From contig JBGASU010000001.1 of the NCBI GenBank assembly GCA_044229535.1, positions 930,001-994,000 on the forward strand: a stretch of 64,000 nt of DNA, read 5' to 3'. The notes under the pieces were generated by a model. That model was not told the origin of the DNA, did not search any database, and saw only the letters and a list, made by a program, of their open reading frames with translations. The position numbers and the translations under genes are program-made. This DNA comes from CAZLFQ01 sp044229535. Lineage in GTDB: Bacteria > Pseudomonadota > Alphaproteobacteria > Rickettsiales > Midichloriaceae. Position 1 is the stretch's first letter. Every line of letters begins with the position of its first letter. This document shows positions 51,878 to 60,231 of this stretch, piece after piece.

Positions 51878-52290
51878 TTAGACCCCGCTACAGCCGCTTT
51901 AAACATTCCTCTAGACTTATTATATAAGTTTGTCACCTCCATAAGTTTTAAAGAATTCTCGGACTTCTTAAGCATTTCATCTTCAAGACTTACTGCATTG
52001 CCATTTGGTTTAATTTCCCTTATATCCGACTTAGTTAATTCAAAATCAACAGCACTACCATCTATGTCCATGTGCGCTGCATTAGTTTTTGCTATATCAA
52101 AATCGTTTACTTTATCAGATCTTTTCTTCAACTCTTTGGGTTGATAGTTTGGCGTATCTGCATTTGCAATGTTCTCAGAGATTATTCTATCTCTTTGAGA
52201 AAGGTATTTCATTTGATCGTAGAAACTGTCCATTTCCGAAGCCTCAGCTAGAAATGGAAACGCCATAACAATCAAGAAAAGTATTCTCAT
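51874..52290 (-). CDS. flgB: Flagellar proximal rod protein FlgB with a signal peptide
   Basis: 138 aa from the ATG at 52290, which overlaps the tal stop as ATGA. The core is FlgB: SQRDRIISENIANADTPNYQ near the N-terminus and SLKLMEVTNLYNKSRGMFKAAV at the end. The first 17 residues (RILFLIVMAFPFLAEA) look like a Sec signal peptide with cleavage after AEA, giving a mature N-terminus at the usual FlgB position. An ATG at 52233 with GAGG eight bases upstream would give a signal-less product, so start choice matters. The same feature in flgC argues that the signal is real. Confidence 0.88.
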   Translation of the reverse strand: MRILFLIVMAFPFLAEASEMDSFYDQMKYLSQRDRIISENIANADTPNYQPKELKKRSDKVNDFDIAKTNAAHMDIDGSAVDFELTKSDIREIKPNGNAVSLEDEMLKKSENSLKLMEVTNLYNKSRGMFKAAVAGSK

Positions 52291-52940
52291 ATCTTTTGTC
52301 CCGTTTTCTCCCAATCCTTTAAAAATATATCAATGCCCTTATCTGTCAAAGGATGATTTATCATTTCGCGTACAACCTTTGGTGGTACTGTAGCAACATC
52401 CGCACCTAATTTTGCAGCTTCAATTACATGATTAACATTTCTAACCGAGGCAACCAAGACTTCTGTTGAAAGATCTGGATACTGGTTAAACATCTGGCAA
52501 ATTTCTGCAATCAATTGCATACCATTTTGGCCAATATCATCCAACCTACCAATAAATGGAGATACGTATTTTGCACCAGCTTTCGCTGCTAATAAAGCCT
52601 GAGCAGGAGTAAAACACAATGTCACGTTTACCTTATGACCATCTTTTGACAATTGCTTACATGCTTTTAAACCTTCCCAAGTCATAGGTACTTTGATAGT
52701 GATTTGCTTACCTATCTTAAGTAAAGATTCTGCTTCTTTAAGCATTCCTTTATGCTCTAACGAAATTACTTCTGCACTTACAGAAGTTTTCACAATCTTA
52801 CAAATCTGTTTCAGCACAGTAAAAAAATCTTGACCCGACTTTGCTATTATACTCGGATTAGTTGTTATACCATCAACCATTCCAATCGAATGCAGGTATT
52901 CAATCTCACCAATGTCACAGGTGTCTAAAAAAAACTTCAT
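52287..52940 (-). CDS. tal: Transaldolase (TalC / fructose-6-phosphate aldolase type)
   Basis: 217 aa, the short transaldolase class. It shuttles three-carbon units between sugar phosphates in the non-oxidative pentose phosphate pathway. FFLDTCDIGEIEYL, GITTNPSIIAKSG, the Schiff-base lysine in ITIKVPMTWEGLKA, and NVTLCFTPAQALLAAKAG with SPFIGRLDDIGQNG are all present. It is the first gene of a run with flgB, flgC and fliE, an unusual pairing of metabolism and flagellar genes. With rpe, pgi and glpX it can make pentose phosphates from gluconeogenic F6P. Confidence 0.94.
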   Translation of the reverse strand: MKFFLDTCDIGEIEYLHSIGMVDGITTNPSIIAKSGQDFFTVLKQICKIVKTSVSAEVISLEHKGMLKEAESLLKIGKQITIKVPMTWEGLKACKQLSKDGHKVNVTLCFTPAQALLAAKAGAKYVSPFIGRLDDIGQNGMQLIAEICQMFNQYPDLSTEVLVASVRNVNHVIEAAKLGADVATVPPKVVREMINHPLTDKGIDIFLKDWEKTGQKI

Positions 52941-53046
52941 AACTCTCTTAAATCAAATCACAAGAACAGCTTAGTATAACTATCTATTTTTGCAATTTAT
53001 AAATTAAAACCTAGTTATGTATGCGCTTAAAAATGAGTGCGAATAA

Positions 53047-53757
53047 TTACAATACGAATAGCTCAGCGACTTTGACTTGTTTTATTTTACCATCTACAGA
53101 CAGCAACAAGTTTCCATCATTATCTATATCATGCACAACCCCCAACTCAGATTGAGCATCTGGAAAATTAACTTTTAATGGCTCTCCAAGCTTATAAGCA
53201 TTTTCTTTCCATGCGTTCTTGATTGGTGAAAAGCCATGCTGCTGCCAAGAATTGTAATACTTTTTGAAATTCTCTAATAGAGAACTTAAGAAAAGCGAGT
53301 GACTAATTTCATATCCTAGATCCATCAAACTAGTAGCGTCGATCTTTTGAAGCTCTTTGTCACTCACCAAGTTCACACCAATTCCCACCAATAAATTTTT
53401 TCCCACTTTTTCTAATAAAATCCCGCTAATTTTTTTATCCACAATAAGCACATCATTGACCCATTTTAACTTTGGAGAAAGTGTTTTGCAAAGCTCGGTA
53501 ATTGTATCCCTTACAGCAAGCCCAGTTAAATATGATACTTGGTGATCATTCTCGGTTGCTTCAAGTATTATCGTTATGGCTATGTTTCCTTTGTTTCCTA
53601 ACCAAGGTCTATTATATCGCCCTTTGCCAGTAGTTTGATGAAGAGCCGAGATAACAATATTTTTACCAATTCTTCCCGCTAAAACCAACTCTTTAGAATA
53701 AATTTGTGTAGACTCTAGTTTATCAAAGCTTTCTACTAATAGATCCTCAATAATCAT
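53047..53757 (-). CDS. birA: Biotin--[acetyl-CoA-carboxylase] ligase
   Basis: 236 aa, the short (group I) form without the DNA-binding domain. It attaches biotin to the carrier protein of acyl-CoA carboxylases. SALHQTTGKGRYNRPWLGNK is the biotinyl-AMP loop, NIAITIILEA and LKWVNDVLIVDKKISGILLE the core strands with the catalytic Lys, and LLVGIGVNL the next signature. The C-terminal small domain (GEPLKVNFP) is present. Its start overlaps the glpX stop by one base. Confidence 0.93.
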   Translation of the reverse strand: MIIEDLLVESFDKLESTQIYSKELVLAGRIGKNIVISALHQTTGKGRYNRPWLGNKGNIAITIILEATENDHQVSYLTGLAVRDTITELCKTLSPKLKWVNDVLIVDKKISGILLEKVGKNLLVGIGVNLVSDKELQKIDATSLMDLGYEISHSLFLSSLLENFKKYYNSWQQHGFSPIKNAWKENAYKLGEPLKVNFPDAQSELGVVHDIDNDGNLLLSVDGKIKQVKVAELFVL

Positions 53758-54737
53758 CAGATCTTAGCTGTATGGGTTACAAATTGAATAGATTTATTAG
53801 CAGATTCCATCACCACTGAATTTGTCGTACACGTATATTTTTTAGAGTATTTAACACCTTGTAAATACCAACCATCGGTAACCCCAGTTGCGGCAAAAAT
53901 TACATCACCACTTGCTAAATCCATTAACGAGTATTTTTTGTTGAGATCTCTTATTCCAGCTTTTGCTGCTCTGTTTCGTTCCGCATCATCTCTGAAAATT
54001 AGCTTGCCCTGCATTTGCCCGCCTAGGCATCGTAATGCTGCGGCCGCAAGAACGCCTTCTGGTGCTCCACCCATTCCCATATACATATCAATTTTTGGGT
54101 CTGGAAGTGTGGCGGAGATAACGGCCAATACATCACCATCAGATATAAACTGAAGCCTAGCACCAGCCTCCCGAATTTTAGCGACTAATTCGTCATGACG
54201 AGGGCGTTTTAAAACGCAAACAGTTATGTCCGAGATATCACACTTTTTAGCTTTTGCTAAATTTTGAATATTTTTTTGTGGAGTGTTATCGATATCTACA
54301 ACTCCTTCAGGGTAACCTGAACCAATCGCAATCTTGTCCATATAAACATCTGGCGCATGTAATAATCCACCTTCTGTAGAAAAAGCTAGCACAGAAATCG
54401 AGTTAGGCAATGAATGCGCGCATATAGTTGTACCTTCGAGTGGGTCAACTGCAATATCCACTTTTGTCGTGCCATTCCCAACTTTCTCACCAATGTACAG
54501 CATCGGCGCAGAATCTCTTTCCCCTTCACCTATTACAACCGTTCCATCTATTTTTACATTGTTAAATGCTTTTCTCATGGCAGTAACAGCAGCTTGGTCT
54601 GCTGCTTTTTCTTGACCCATTCCAGTCCATTCATAGCAAGAGATTGCTGCTTCACGAGTAAGCATCATTGCATCAAGGGCAAGGTTGGCTGGAAGAGTTG
54701 GGGCCACTTTAGGCTTAGAAGACAAAATGCTTTTCAT
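53757..54737 (-). CDS. glpX: Class II fructose-1,6-bisphosphatase
   Basis: 326 aa. GlpX hydrolyses fructose-1,6-bisphosphate, the key irreversible gluconeogenic step. MGQEKAADQAAVTAMR, VVIGEGERDSAPMLYIGE and VDPLEGTTICAHSL are the metal and substrate motifs, with MGMGGAPEGVLAAAALR in the second half. No phosphofructokinase is in the window, so net flux is likely upward. It is divergent from rpe across a 96-base gap, so the two pentose/hexose genes may share control. Confidence 0.95.
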   Translation of the reverse strand: MKSILSSKPKVAPTLPANLALDAMMLTREAAISCYEWTGMGQEKAADQAAVTAMRKAFNNVKIDGTVVIGEGERDSAPMLYIGEKVGNGTTKVDIAVDPLEGTTICAHSLPNSISVLAFSTEGGLLHAPDVYMDKIAIGSGYPEGVVDIDNTPQKNIQNLAKAKKCDISDITVCVLKRPRHDELVAKIREAGARLQFISDGDVLAVISATLPDPKIDMYMGMGGAPEGVLAAAALRCLGGQMQGKLIFRDDAERNRAAKAGIRDLNKKYSLMDLASGDVIFAATGVTDGWYLQGVKYSKKYTCTTNSVVMESANKSIQFVTHTAKI

Positions 54738-54833
54738 ATAAGTTCACAAGTTTTGCTACTAAAGATAGCATTCACTTTGCTTACTGTCAAAGTTAGGTTA
54801 ATCTATAGGTAAAAGACTATATAAGTATAAATA

Positions 54834-55487
54834 ATGCCTCACAAAATTAAAATCGCCCCATCAATTCTCTCCTGCAACTTCGCCAATTTGGGTGAGGAAA
54901 TTAAAGCTGTTACGGCAGCTGGTGCTGATTATATCCACTTAGATGTAATGGATGGTTCGTTCGTTCCGAACATCACTTTTGGTGCACCAGTTATAAAGAT
55001 GGCAAGAAGCTTTAGTGAGTTGCCATTTGATACGCATTTGATGATTAACAATCCCGAAAGGCACATAGAAGCATTCGCCAAAGCTGGCTGTGACATAATT
55101 ACCGTTCATGCTGAAGCAGTTACTCACCTAGATAGAGTAATATCACAAATTCATTCTCACGGAGTTAAAGCTGGTGTTTCAATTGTCCCGTCAACCCATG
55201 AAAATGTATTGGATTACATTATGGATAAAGTTGATTTAATTTTAGTTATGACCGTAAACCCAGGGTTTGGCGGTCAAGAGTTCTTGCGCTCGCAACTGCA
55301 TAAAATTGAGAAAGTTCGAAATATGATTGAAAAAACTGGCAGAAAAATCGACCTAGAAGTTGACGGGGGCATAAACCCTGAAACTGCTAAGCTCGCAACA
55401 AATGCAGGTGCGAACGTGCTGGTTGCAGGGACTGCTGTATTTGGTGCTAAGGATTACAAAAACAATATAGAAAAGCTTAGATCATAG
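54834..55487 (+). CDS. rpe: Ribulose-phosphate 3-epimerase
   Basis: 217 aa TIM barrel that interconverts ribulose- and xylulose-5-phosphate. IAPSILSCNFANLGEEI, IHLDVMDGSFVPNITFG, VMTVNPGFGGQEF and LEVDGGINPETA hold the metal ligands and phosphate-binding loops. It complements tal and glpX on the other strand. The last 6 bases overlap the convergent YbhN-like gene. Confidence 0.96.
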   Translation: MPHKIKIAPSILSCNFANLGEEIKAVTAAGADYIHLDVMDGSFVPNITFGAPVIKMARSFSELPFDTHLMINNPERHIEAFAKAGCDIITVHAEAVTHLDRVISQIHSHGVKAGVSIVPSTHENVLDYIMDKVDLILVMTVNPGFGGQEFLRSQLHKIEKVRNMIEKTGRKIDLEVDGGINPETAKLATNAGANVLVAGTAVFGAKDYKNNIEKLRS

Positions 55488-56405
55488 TATTTTAGAAGCC
55501 TTAATCGATTTGAGATTATAAAAAATAGGCAATCCAGTCAAAGCAGTTAGCACATATAATGCAAAGGATAAAGATGCAAATGCTACGCCCATCTCAACTG
55601 TTGTGCCATTGCTTATAAATTGTAGCCCATACATCATGGTTAACTCTCTCAGTCCCGCACCACCAATTGATATAGGTATTATTGCTAGAATAGAACCAAC
55701 GATAAATAAAAAGACGTAATCGACATAAACATTAGCAGTCGCTTCAGGAAATATGGAATAAACTAAAAACGCTGCGGAGATAACTTGGAACAACTGCACC
55801 CCAAAAGAATATGCAGAAGCGCTGAGCGCAGTTTGAAATTTGTCTTTAATTATATAATGCGCCCCAAAGAAATAACATGGCGTTACCATAATCAAAAGTA
55901 GTATGCTGATTTCAAAGCCATATGGGATTACTTTCCAAAATTCAGTGAATGGCAACAGTATTAATCCAAATAAGACTAGAATATAAAAGCCATTAACTCT
56001 CTCATAAAACATAATTCGCAGAGCGGTAATTTTGGAAAATTTTGAGACCTTATTTAGATAAAATATTTTATAGCCATCACCACTTATTCCACCTGGAAGT
56101 ACCACATTAAACATCATGCCTACATAATATAATGCAATGGCAAAAGTCCTTCTGATTTTGAAGCCAAATGTAGAAAAGTAATACCTACTTCTAAACGCAC
56201 TAAAAAATAAAGATATATGTAGGCACAAGTAGGAAAAAAACAAAGGTATTAGAGAGGCTTGTTTAATCTGCTCAACAAAACTTGAAAAATTAATTTTGTG
56301 AAACACCCAATAGAAGGCAAAAAATATAAATGTAATTTTGCCTATGATAATTAGTGCGTTTTTAACTGGAAAATTTTTCAAATTAAATCTCAAAAATCGC
56401 TTCAA
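55482..56405 (-). CDS. YbhN / lysylphosphatidylglycerol synthase transmembrane family protein
   Basis: 307 aa with eight or so membrane segments. FNVVLPGGISGDGYKIFYL and the later IIPISIGGAGLRELTMMYGL are the hallmark of the UPF0104 (YbhN, LPG-synthase TM) family, which flips or modifies membrane lipids. The catalytic C-terminal domain of MprF is absent. The open frame starts at a TTG at 56405 within ridA; another TTG at 56381, just after the ridA stop, is as likely. The substrate is unknown. Confidence 0.75.
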   Translation of the reverse strand: MKRFLRFNLKNFPVKNALIIIGKITFIFFAFYWVFHKINFSSFVEQIKQASLIPLFFSYLCLHISLFFSAFRSRYYFSTFGFKIRRTFAIALYYVGMMFNVVLPGGISGDGYKIFYLNKVSKFSKITALRIMFYERVNGFYILVLFGLILLPFTEFWKVIPYGFEISILLLIMVTPCYFFGAHYIIKDKFQTALSASAYSFGVQLFQVISAAFLVYSIFPEATANVYVDYVFLFIVGSILAIIPISIGGAGLRELTMMYGLQFISNGTTVEMGVAFASLSFALYVLTALTGLPIFYNLKSIKASKIL

Positions 56406-56847
56406 CTTCTACGGCAACGCCAAGCGGCAACTGTGCAACTCCAATTGCAGACCTTGCATGGTCGCCTTTCTCGCCAAAAGTTTTAAGCATCAAATCAGAA
56501 ACAGCGTTTGCTACAACAGGCTGGTCAGTAAAGCTTGGAGTTGAATTTACAAATATTGTAAGCTTTACACATTTCTTCACTTTATCTAAATCACCGATAG
56601 CAGCTTGTAATTGTGCCAAAACATTCAATCCACAAATATGGGAAATTTTCTGCCCTTGTTCAATAGACACTTTGCCACCTAACTGCCCCACATGTTCTTT
56701 AACATCACCAAAGCCAAGTGGTAGCTGGCCAGAGATGTATACTTGATTACCTGAAACTAAAAAAGGCTTAAACTTCGCTTGAGGGTTTGGGCTCAATACT
56801 GGAAGCTTATATCCATTAGACTCTAGATTTTTAAGGACTTGTGACAT
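56383..56847 (-). CDS. RidA family reactive-imine deaminase (YjgF-like, group with C-terminal VEVEAIFEI)
   Basis: 154 aa. The RidA fold is clear: FLVSGNQVYISGQLPLGFGD, a central GLNVLAQLQAAIGDLDKVKK helix, and the closing SAIGVAQLPLGVAVEVEAIF. The Arg that holds the substrate is RSAIGVAQLP (ARS-I-V pattern). RidA proteins hydrolyse reactive enamine/imine intermediates of PLP enzymes; this longer subgroup is less studied. It overlaps the YbhN-like gene by about 23 bases if the TTG at 56405 is used. Confidence 0.85.
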   Translation of the reverse strand: MSQVLKNLESNGYKLPVLSPNPQAKFKPFLVSGNQVYISGQLPLGFGDVKEHVGQLGGKVSIEQGQKISHICGLNVLAQLQAAIGDLDKVKKCVKLTIFVNSTPSFTDQPVVANAVSDLMLKTFGEKGDHARSAIGVAQLPLGVAVEVEAIFEI

Positions 56848-56917
56848 ATAATCTTACATTAGTTTAATCTGTTTAATGTATAGCAAAATAAATATCGTTG
56901 GGAAACACATTAGTTAA

Positions 56918-57622
56918 ATGACAACAATTAGATCGATCATTTTCATAATATTTTTAATAATTTGGACGCTACTTGTAGGCGTACTTGGCAGCATTGTATT
57001 GCCGTTTAAAAGCCAAAAAATGGTTGCCAAAATTGGCTATACTTGGAGCTACGTACTGACCATAGCACTTAGGGTTATATGCGGAGTTAAGGTCAAGGTT
57101 ATAAATGCACACAATCTTCCAAAAGAGGGCTGTATTATTGCTTCAAAACACCAGTCAGTTTGGGAGACTATATACTTCGTTCATTATTTGAAAAATCCTG
57201 CGTTTATTCTTAAAAAAGAATTGCTAAATATACCTCTATATGGATGGTACTTACGTTTAATTGAGATGATTGCAATAGACCGAAAAGGCGGGGCTTCAAT
57301 CGTCAAGCAAATGTCTGAAGCCGCAAGAAAGGCCTTTGAAAATGATAGACCTATCGTAATCTTCCCCGAAGGCACCCGGGTTAAGGATGGCCAAAGCGTG
57401 GAATATAAATCTGGCATAGCGGCTCTACACAAAGAACTTCCAGATATTCCCATAATTCCTGTCGCTCTAAACTCAGGTAAGGTCTGGCCAGCTAAATCTT
57501 GGATTATTAAAAGCGGTACGATAAAGGTTAAATTTCTTGAGCCCATTACAAAAACACTTTCTAAAGACCAATTGTTGAAAAAATTGAAGGAAGAGATAGA
57601 TTCCGCTACAAATTCCCTATAA
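56918..57622 (+). CDS. plsC: 1-acylglycerol-3-phosphate acyltransferase
   Basis: 234 aa. It adds the second acyl chain to make phosphatidic acid. Two N-terminal membrane segments (about 5-28 and 40-60) are followed by motif I KHQSVWETIYF, where the HX4D acid is Glu as in many alphaproteobacteria, then AIDRKGGASIV, the substrate motif VIFPEGTRVKDGQ and IIPVALNSGKVWPA. The start is preceded by an AT-rich gap of 70 bases shared with the divergent ridA. Confidence 0.92.
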   Translation: MTTIRSIIFIIFLIIWTLLVGVLGSIVLPFKSQKMVAKIGYTWSYVLTIALRVICGVKVKVINAHNLPKEGCIIASKHQSVWETIYFVHYLKNPAFILKKELLNIPLYGWYLRLIEMIAIDRKGGASIVKQMSEAARKAFENDRPIVIFPEGTRVKDGQSVEYKSGIAALHKELPDIPIIPVALNSGKVWPAKSWIIKSGTIKVKFLEPITKTLSKDQLLKKLKEEIDSATNSL

Positions 57623-57658
57623 TACGTGTATATTAAGCAGATAATTAAAGACTAAAAC

Positions 57659-59596
57659 ATGCATCAGGCAAAAGAAATGATTCATATCACCCTACCAGAT
57701 GGAAAGATAAAAAGCTTTCCGAGTCCAGTAACTGGCTTTGAATTTGCGGCGAGCATCAGCAAAAGCCTTGAAAAAGCAGCATTGGCTGTAAAGATAAATG
57801 GTGAGCTAAAAGATCTTTCAACAACAATATCAAGTGATTGTACTATAAGCGTTATCACAGCCGATAGCCAAGATGGTTTGGAAATTATTCGCCATGACGC
57901 TGCACATATTTTAGCTGAAGCTGTCAAGAATTTATTCCCAGAAACTCAAGTTACAATTGGCCCTACAATCGAAAATGGCTTTTATTACGACTTTGCTCGC
58001 ACAGAGCCTTTTTCAACAGATGATTTGGCTAAAATTGAATCTGAGATGAAAAAGATCGTTGCTCGCAATACTAAAATTGAGCGTAAGGTTATGTCGCGAG
58101 ATGCAGCGGTTGCTCACTTTAAAAAGCTGGGTGAGAACTACAAAGTTGAAATTATTCAAGACCTCCCCGCTTCTGAAGAAATTAGCCTATATTTCCAAGG
58201 TGAGTTTGCCGATCTTTGCCGCGGCCCTCACTCGCCGTCTACAGGTAAAGTAAAAGCATTTAAATTAATGAAAGTTGCCGGTGCTTACTGGCGTGGCGAT
58301 AGCTCAAAACCAATGTTACAAAGAATTTATGGAACCGCTTGGGCTAGTGAAGATCAGTTAAAAGCATACTTACACCAGCTAGAAGAAGCTGAAAAACGCG
58401 ATCATAGAAAATTAGGTAAACAACTGGAACTATTCCACTTGCAAGACGAAGCTCCAGGGATGGTTTTCTGGCATCCCAAGGGTTATGCAATTTACAATAA
58501 ATTAGAAAACTATATTAGAGCTAAAATAGCCAAGTCTGATTATGTTGAAGTAAAGACACCACAAATTTTTGAAAAAAAATACTGGGAACAAAGTGGTCAC
58601 TGGGAAAACTACCGTGACAAAATGTTCGTAATTAATGATGAAGAACCAGATAGCGATAAGATCTTTGCTTTAAAGCCAATGAATTGCCCAGGGCATGTTC
58701 AGATTTTTAAACAAACTATAAAATCATACCGTGACTTACCACTAAGAATGTCTGAATTTGGATGTTGTCACCGTAATGAGACTTCTGGCTCAATGCACGG
58801 ATTAATTAGGGTGCGTCAATTTACTCAAGACGATGCACACATATTCTGTACTGAAGATCAAATTGTCTCTGAAACCTCTATGTTTTGCAATTTGGTAATG
58901 CAGGTTTACAAAGATTTAGGCTTTGAAAATGTTAGAGTAGTCATCGCTACCCGTCCTGATAAGAGAGCCGGCAGCGATGAGATCTGGGATAAAGCTGAAC
59001 AAGGCCTTGAAGATGCCTCTAAAAAAGCTGGATTGCAATATACAATAGAGGCTGGTGAAGGCGCATTTTATGGGCCAAAACTAGAGTTTCATCTAACAGA
59101 TGCTATAGGCCGATCTTGGCAATGCGGCACTTTACAGCTTGATTTCGTACTTCCCGAGCGCCTAGATGCAAACTATATAGCAGAAGATGGCTCGCGCCAG
59201 CGTCCAGTTATGCTACACAGAGCTATTTTAGGATCTATGGAAAGATTTATAGGTATCTTGATCGAGCACTACTCTGGCGCACTGCCGCTTTGGTTATCTC
59301 CAATGCCAGTAGTAATCGCAAGCATCACCAACGATATTGACGATTATGCCATTGAAGTTAAAGAGCTTTTGAAGACAAATGGCATAACCGCTGAACTAGA
59401 CTTAGACAGCGAAAAGATCAACTACAAGGTGCGTAAGCACTCTCTGCGCAAGATACCAATTTTTGTTGTGGTCGGTAAGAATGAACGTGCTGAGCGTAAG
59501 GTTTCGATAAGGAGATTAGGCTCGGAAAACCAAGAAACACTTGATCTTCACGAATTTGTGAATAAAGTAAAAATTGAGGCAACACCTCGCATTTAA
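57659..59596 (+). CDS. thrS: Threonine--tRNA ligase
   Basis: 645 aa (639 if the ATG at 57677 is used, which begins with the family-typical IHITLPDGKIKSF). In order: TGS domain (residues 8-65), editing/AlaRS-like second domain (HDAAHILAEAVKNLFPETQ, with the zinc-binding GRGPH-like CRGPHSPSTGK), and the class II core with MVFWHPKGYAIY, MNCPGHVQIFK, GCCHRNETSGSMHGLIRVRQ, and DAIGRSWQCGTLQLDF. The anticodon-binding domain follows (VVIASITNDIDDYAIEV). It is 22 bases upstream of infC. Confidence 0.97.
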   Translation: MHQAKEMIHITLPDGKIKSFPSPVTGFEFAASISKSLEKAALAVKINGELKDLSTTISSDCTISVITADSQDGLEIIRHDAAHILAEAVKNLFPETQVTIGPTIENGFYYDFARTEPFSTDDLAKIESEMKKIVARNTKIERKVMSRDAAVAHFKKLGENYKVEIIQDLPASEEISLYFQGEFADLCRGPHSPSTGKVKAFKLMKVAGAYWRGDSSKPMLQRIYGTAWASEDQLKAYLHQLEEAEKRDHRKLGKQLELFHLQDEAPGMVFWHPKGYAIYNKLENYIRAKIAKSDYVEVKTPQIFEKKYWEQSGHWENYRDKMFVINDEEPDSDKIFALKPMNCPGHVQIFKQTIKSYRDLPLRMSEFGCCHRNETSGSMHGLIRVRQFTQDDAHIFCTEDQIVSETSMFCNLVMQVYKDLGFENVRVVIATRPDKRAGSDEIWDKAEQGLEDASKKAGLQYTIEAGEGAFYGPKLEFHLTDAIGRSWQCGTLQLDFVLPERLDANYIAEDGSRQRPVMLHRAILGSMERFIGILIEHYSGALPLWLSPMPVVIASITNDIDDYAIEVKELLKTNGITAELDLDSEKINYKVRKHSLRKIPIFVVVGKNERAERKVSIRRLGSENQETLDLHEFVNKVKIEATPRI

Positions 59597-59618
59597 ATAA
59601 CTAATAAGGATTATTAAT

Positions 59619-60137
59619 ATAGCTACACCTACTAAAGATACGACAAAATGTAACAGGGAAATTAATTACCCTGAAATAAGATTAATCGACGATAAAGGCA
59701 ACATGATTGGCGTCGTTCCACCTATACAAGGCCTTAGAATGGCTCAAGAACGAGGTCTCGATCTGGTTGAGATATCACCGAATGCAACGCCTCCAGTTTG
59801 CAAAATCATGAATTATGGCAAATTCAAATACGAAGTTCAGAAGAAGTCTCAAGAAGCTCGTAAAAAACAAAAGATAGTAGAAACTAAAGAAATCAAAGTA
59901 AGGCCTACTATAGCCGATGGAGATTACCAAGTAAAACTTAAGAATGCTCAAAAATTCCTAAGCAACGGTGATAAAGTCAGATTTACCTTAGTATTTCGTG
60001 GCAGAGAAATTACTCATAATGAAGTTGGCTTTGCAGTTATTACAAAATTCAAACAAGATCTTGCTTCATTCGGAAAAGTAGAAGTAGAGCCAAAATTGGA
60101 AGGCAAACAAATTTTCATGTTAATGTCACCTAAGTAA
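59619..60137 (+). CDS. infC: Translation initiation factor IF-3, starting at AUA
   Basis: 172 aa. IF-3 binds the 30S subunit, keeps it free of 50S and polices start-codon choice. NYPEIRLIDDKGNMIGV and RMAQERGLDLVEISPNATPP begin the N domain; KEIKVRPTIADGDYQVKLKN and VRFTLVFRGREITH the C domain. The first ATG (59703) would remove 28 residues of conserved sequence. Between the stop at 59598 and that ATG there is no in-frame ATG, GTG or TTG; the best start is ATA at 59619, with AAGGA (59606-59610) 8 bases before it. ATT at 59613 is too close. Non-canonical infC starts are known (AUU in E. coli) and let IF-3 repress its own synthesis. Confidence 0.95.
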   Translation: MATPTKDTTKCNREINYPEIRLIDDKGNMIGVVPPIQGLRMAQERGLDLVEISPNATPPVCKIMNYGKFKYEVQKKSQEARKKQKIVETKEIKVRPTIADGDYQVKLKNAQKFLSNGDKVRFTLVFRGREITHNEVGFAVITKFKQDLASFGKVEVEPKLEGKQIFMLMSPK

Positions 60138-60231
60138 CTTTCTGAATTAACTTGAAAACTATAAAAATTCACTGCATGATCGGAGTATAGAAGGTTGCAT
60201 GCCAGCCATTTTAATTGCTTGAGCACGATTT

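Noticed and set aside
59703..60137. infC starting at the first ATG
   Set aside because: It removes 28 residues of conserved IF-3 N domain; the ATA at 59619 with a well-placed AAGGA fits better.
60138..60231. Possible tRNA or small RNA in the 94-base gap before the histidine kinase
   Set aside because: No cloverleaf, CCA end or GC-rich stem is visible; the other gaps were also checked without finding a tRNA.
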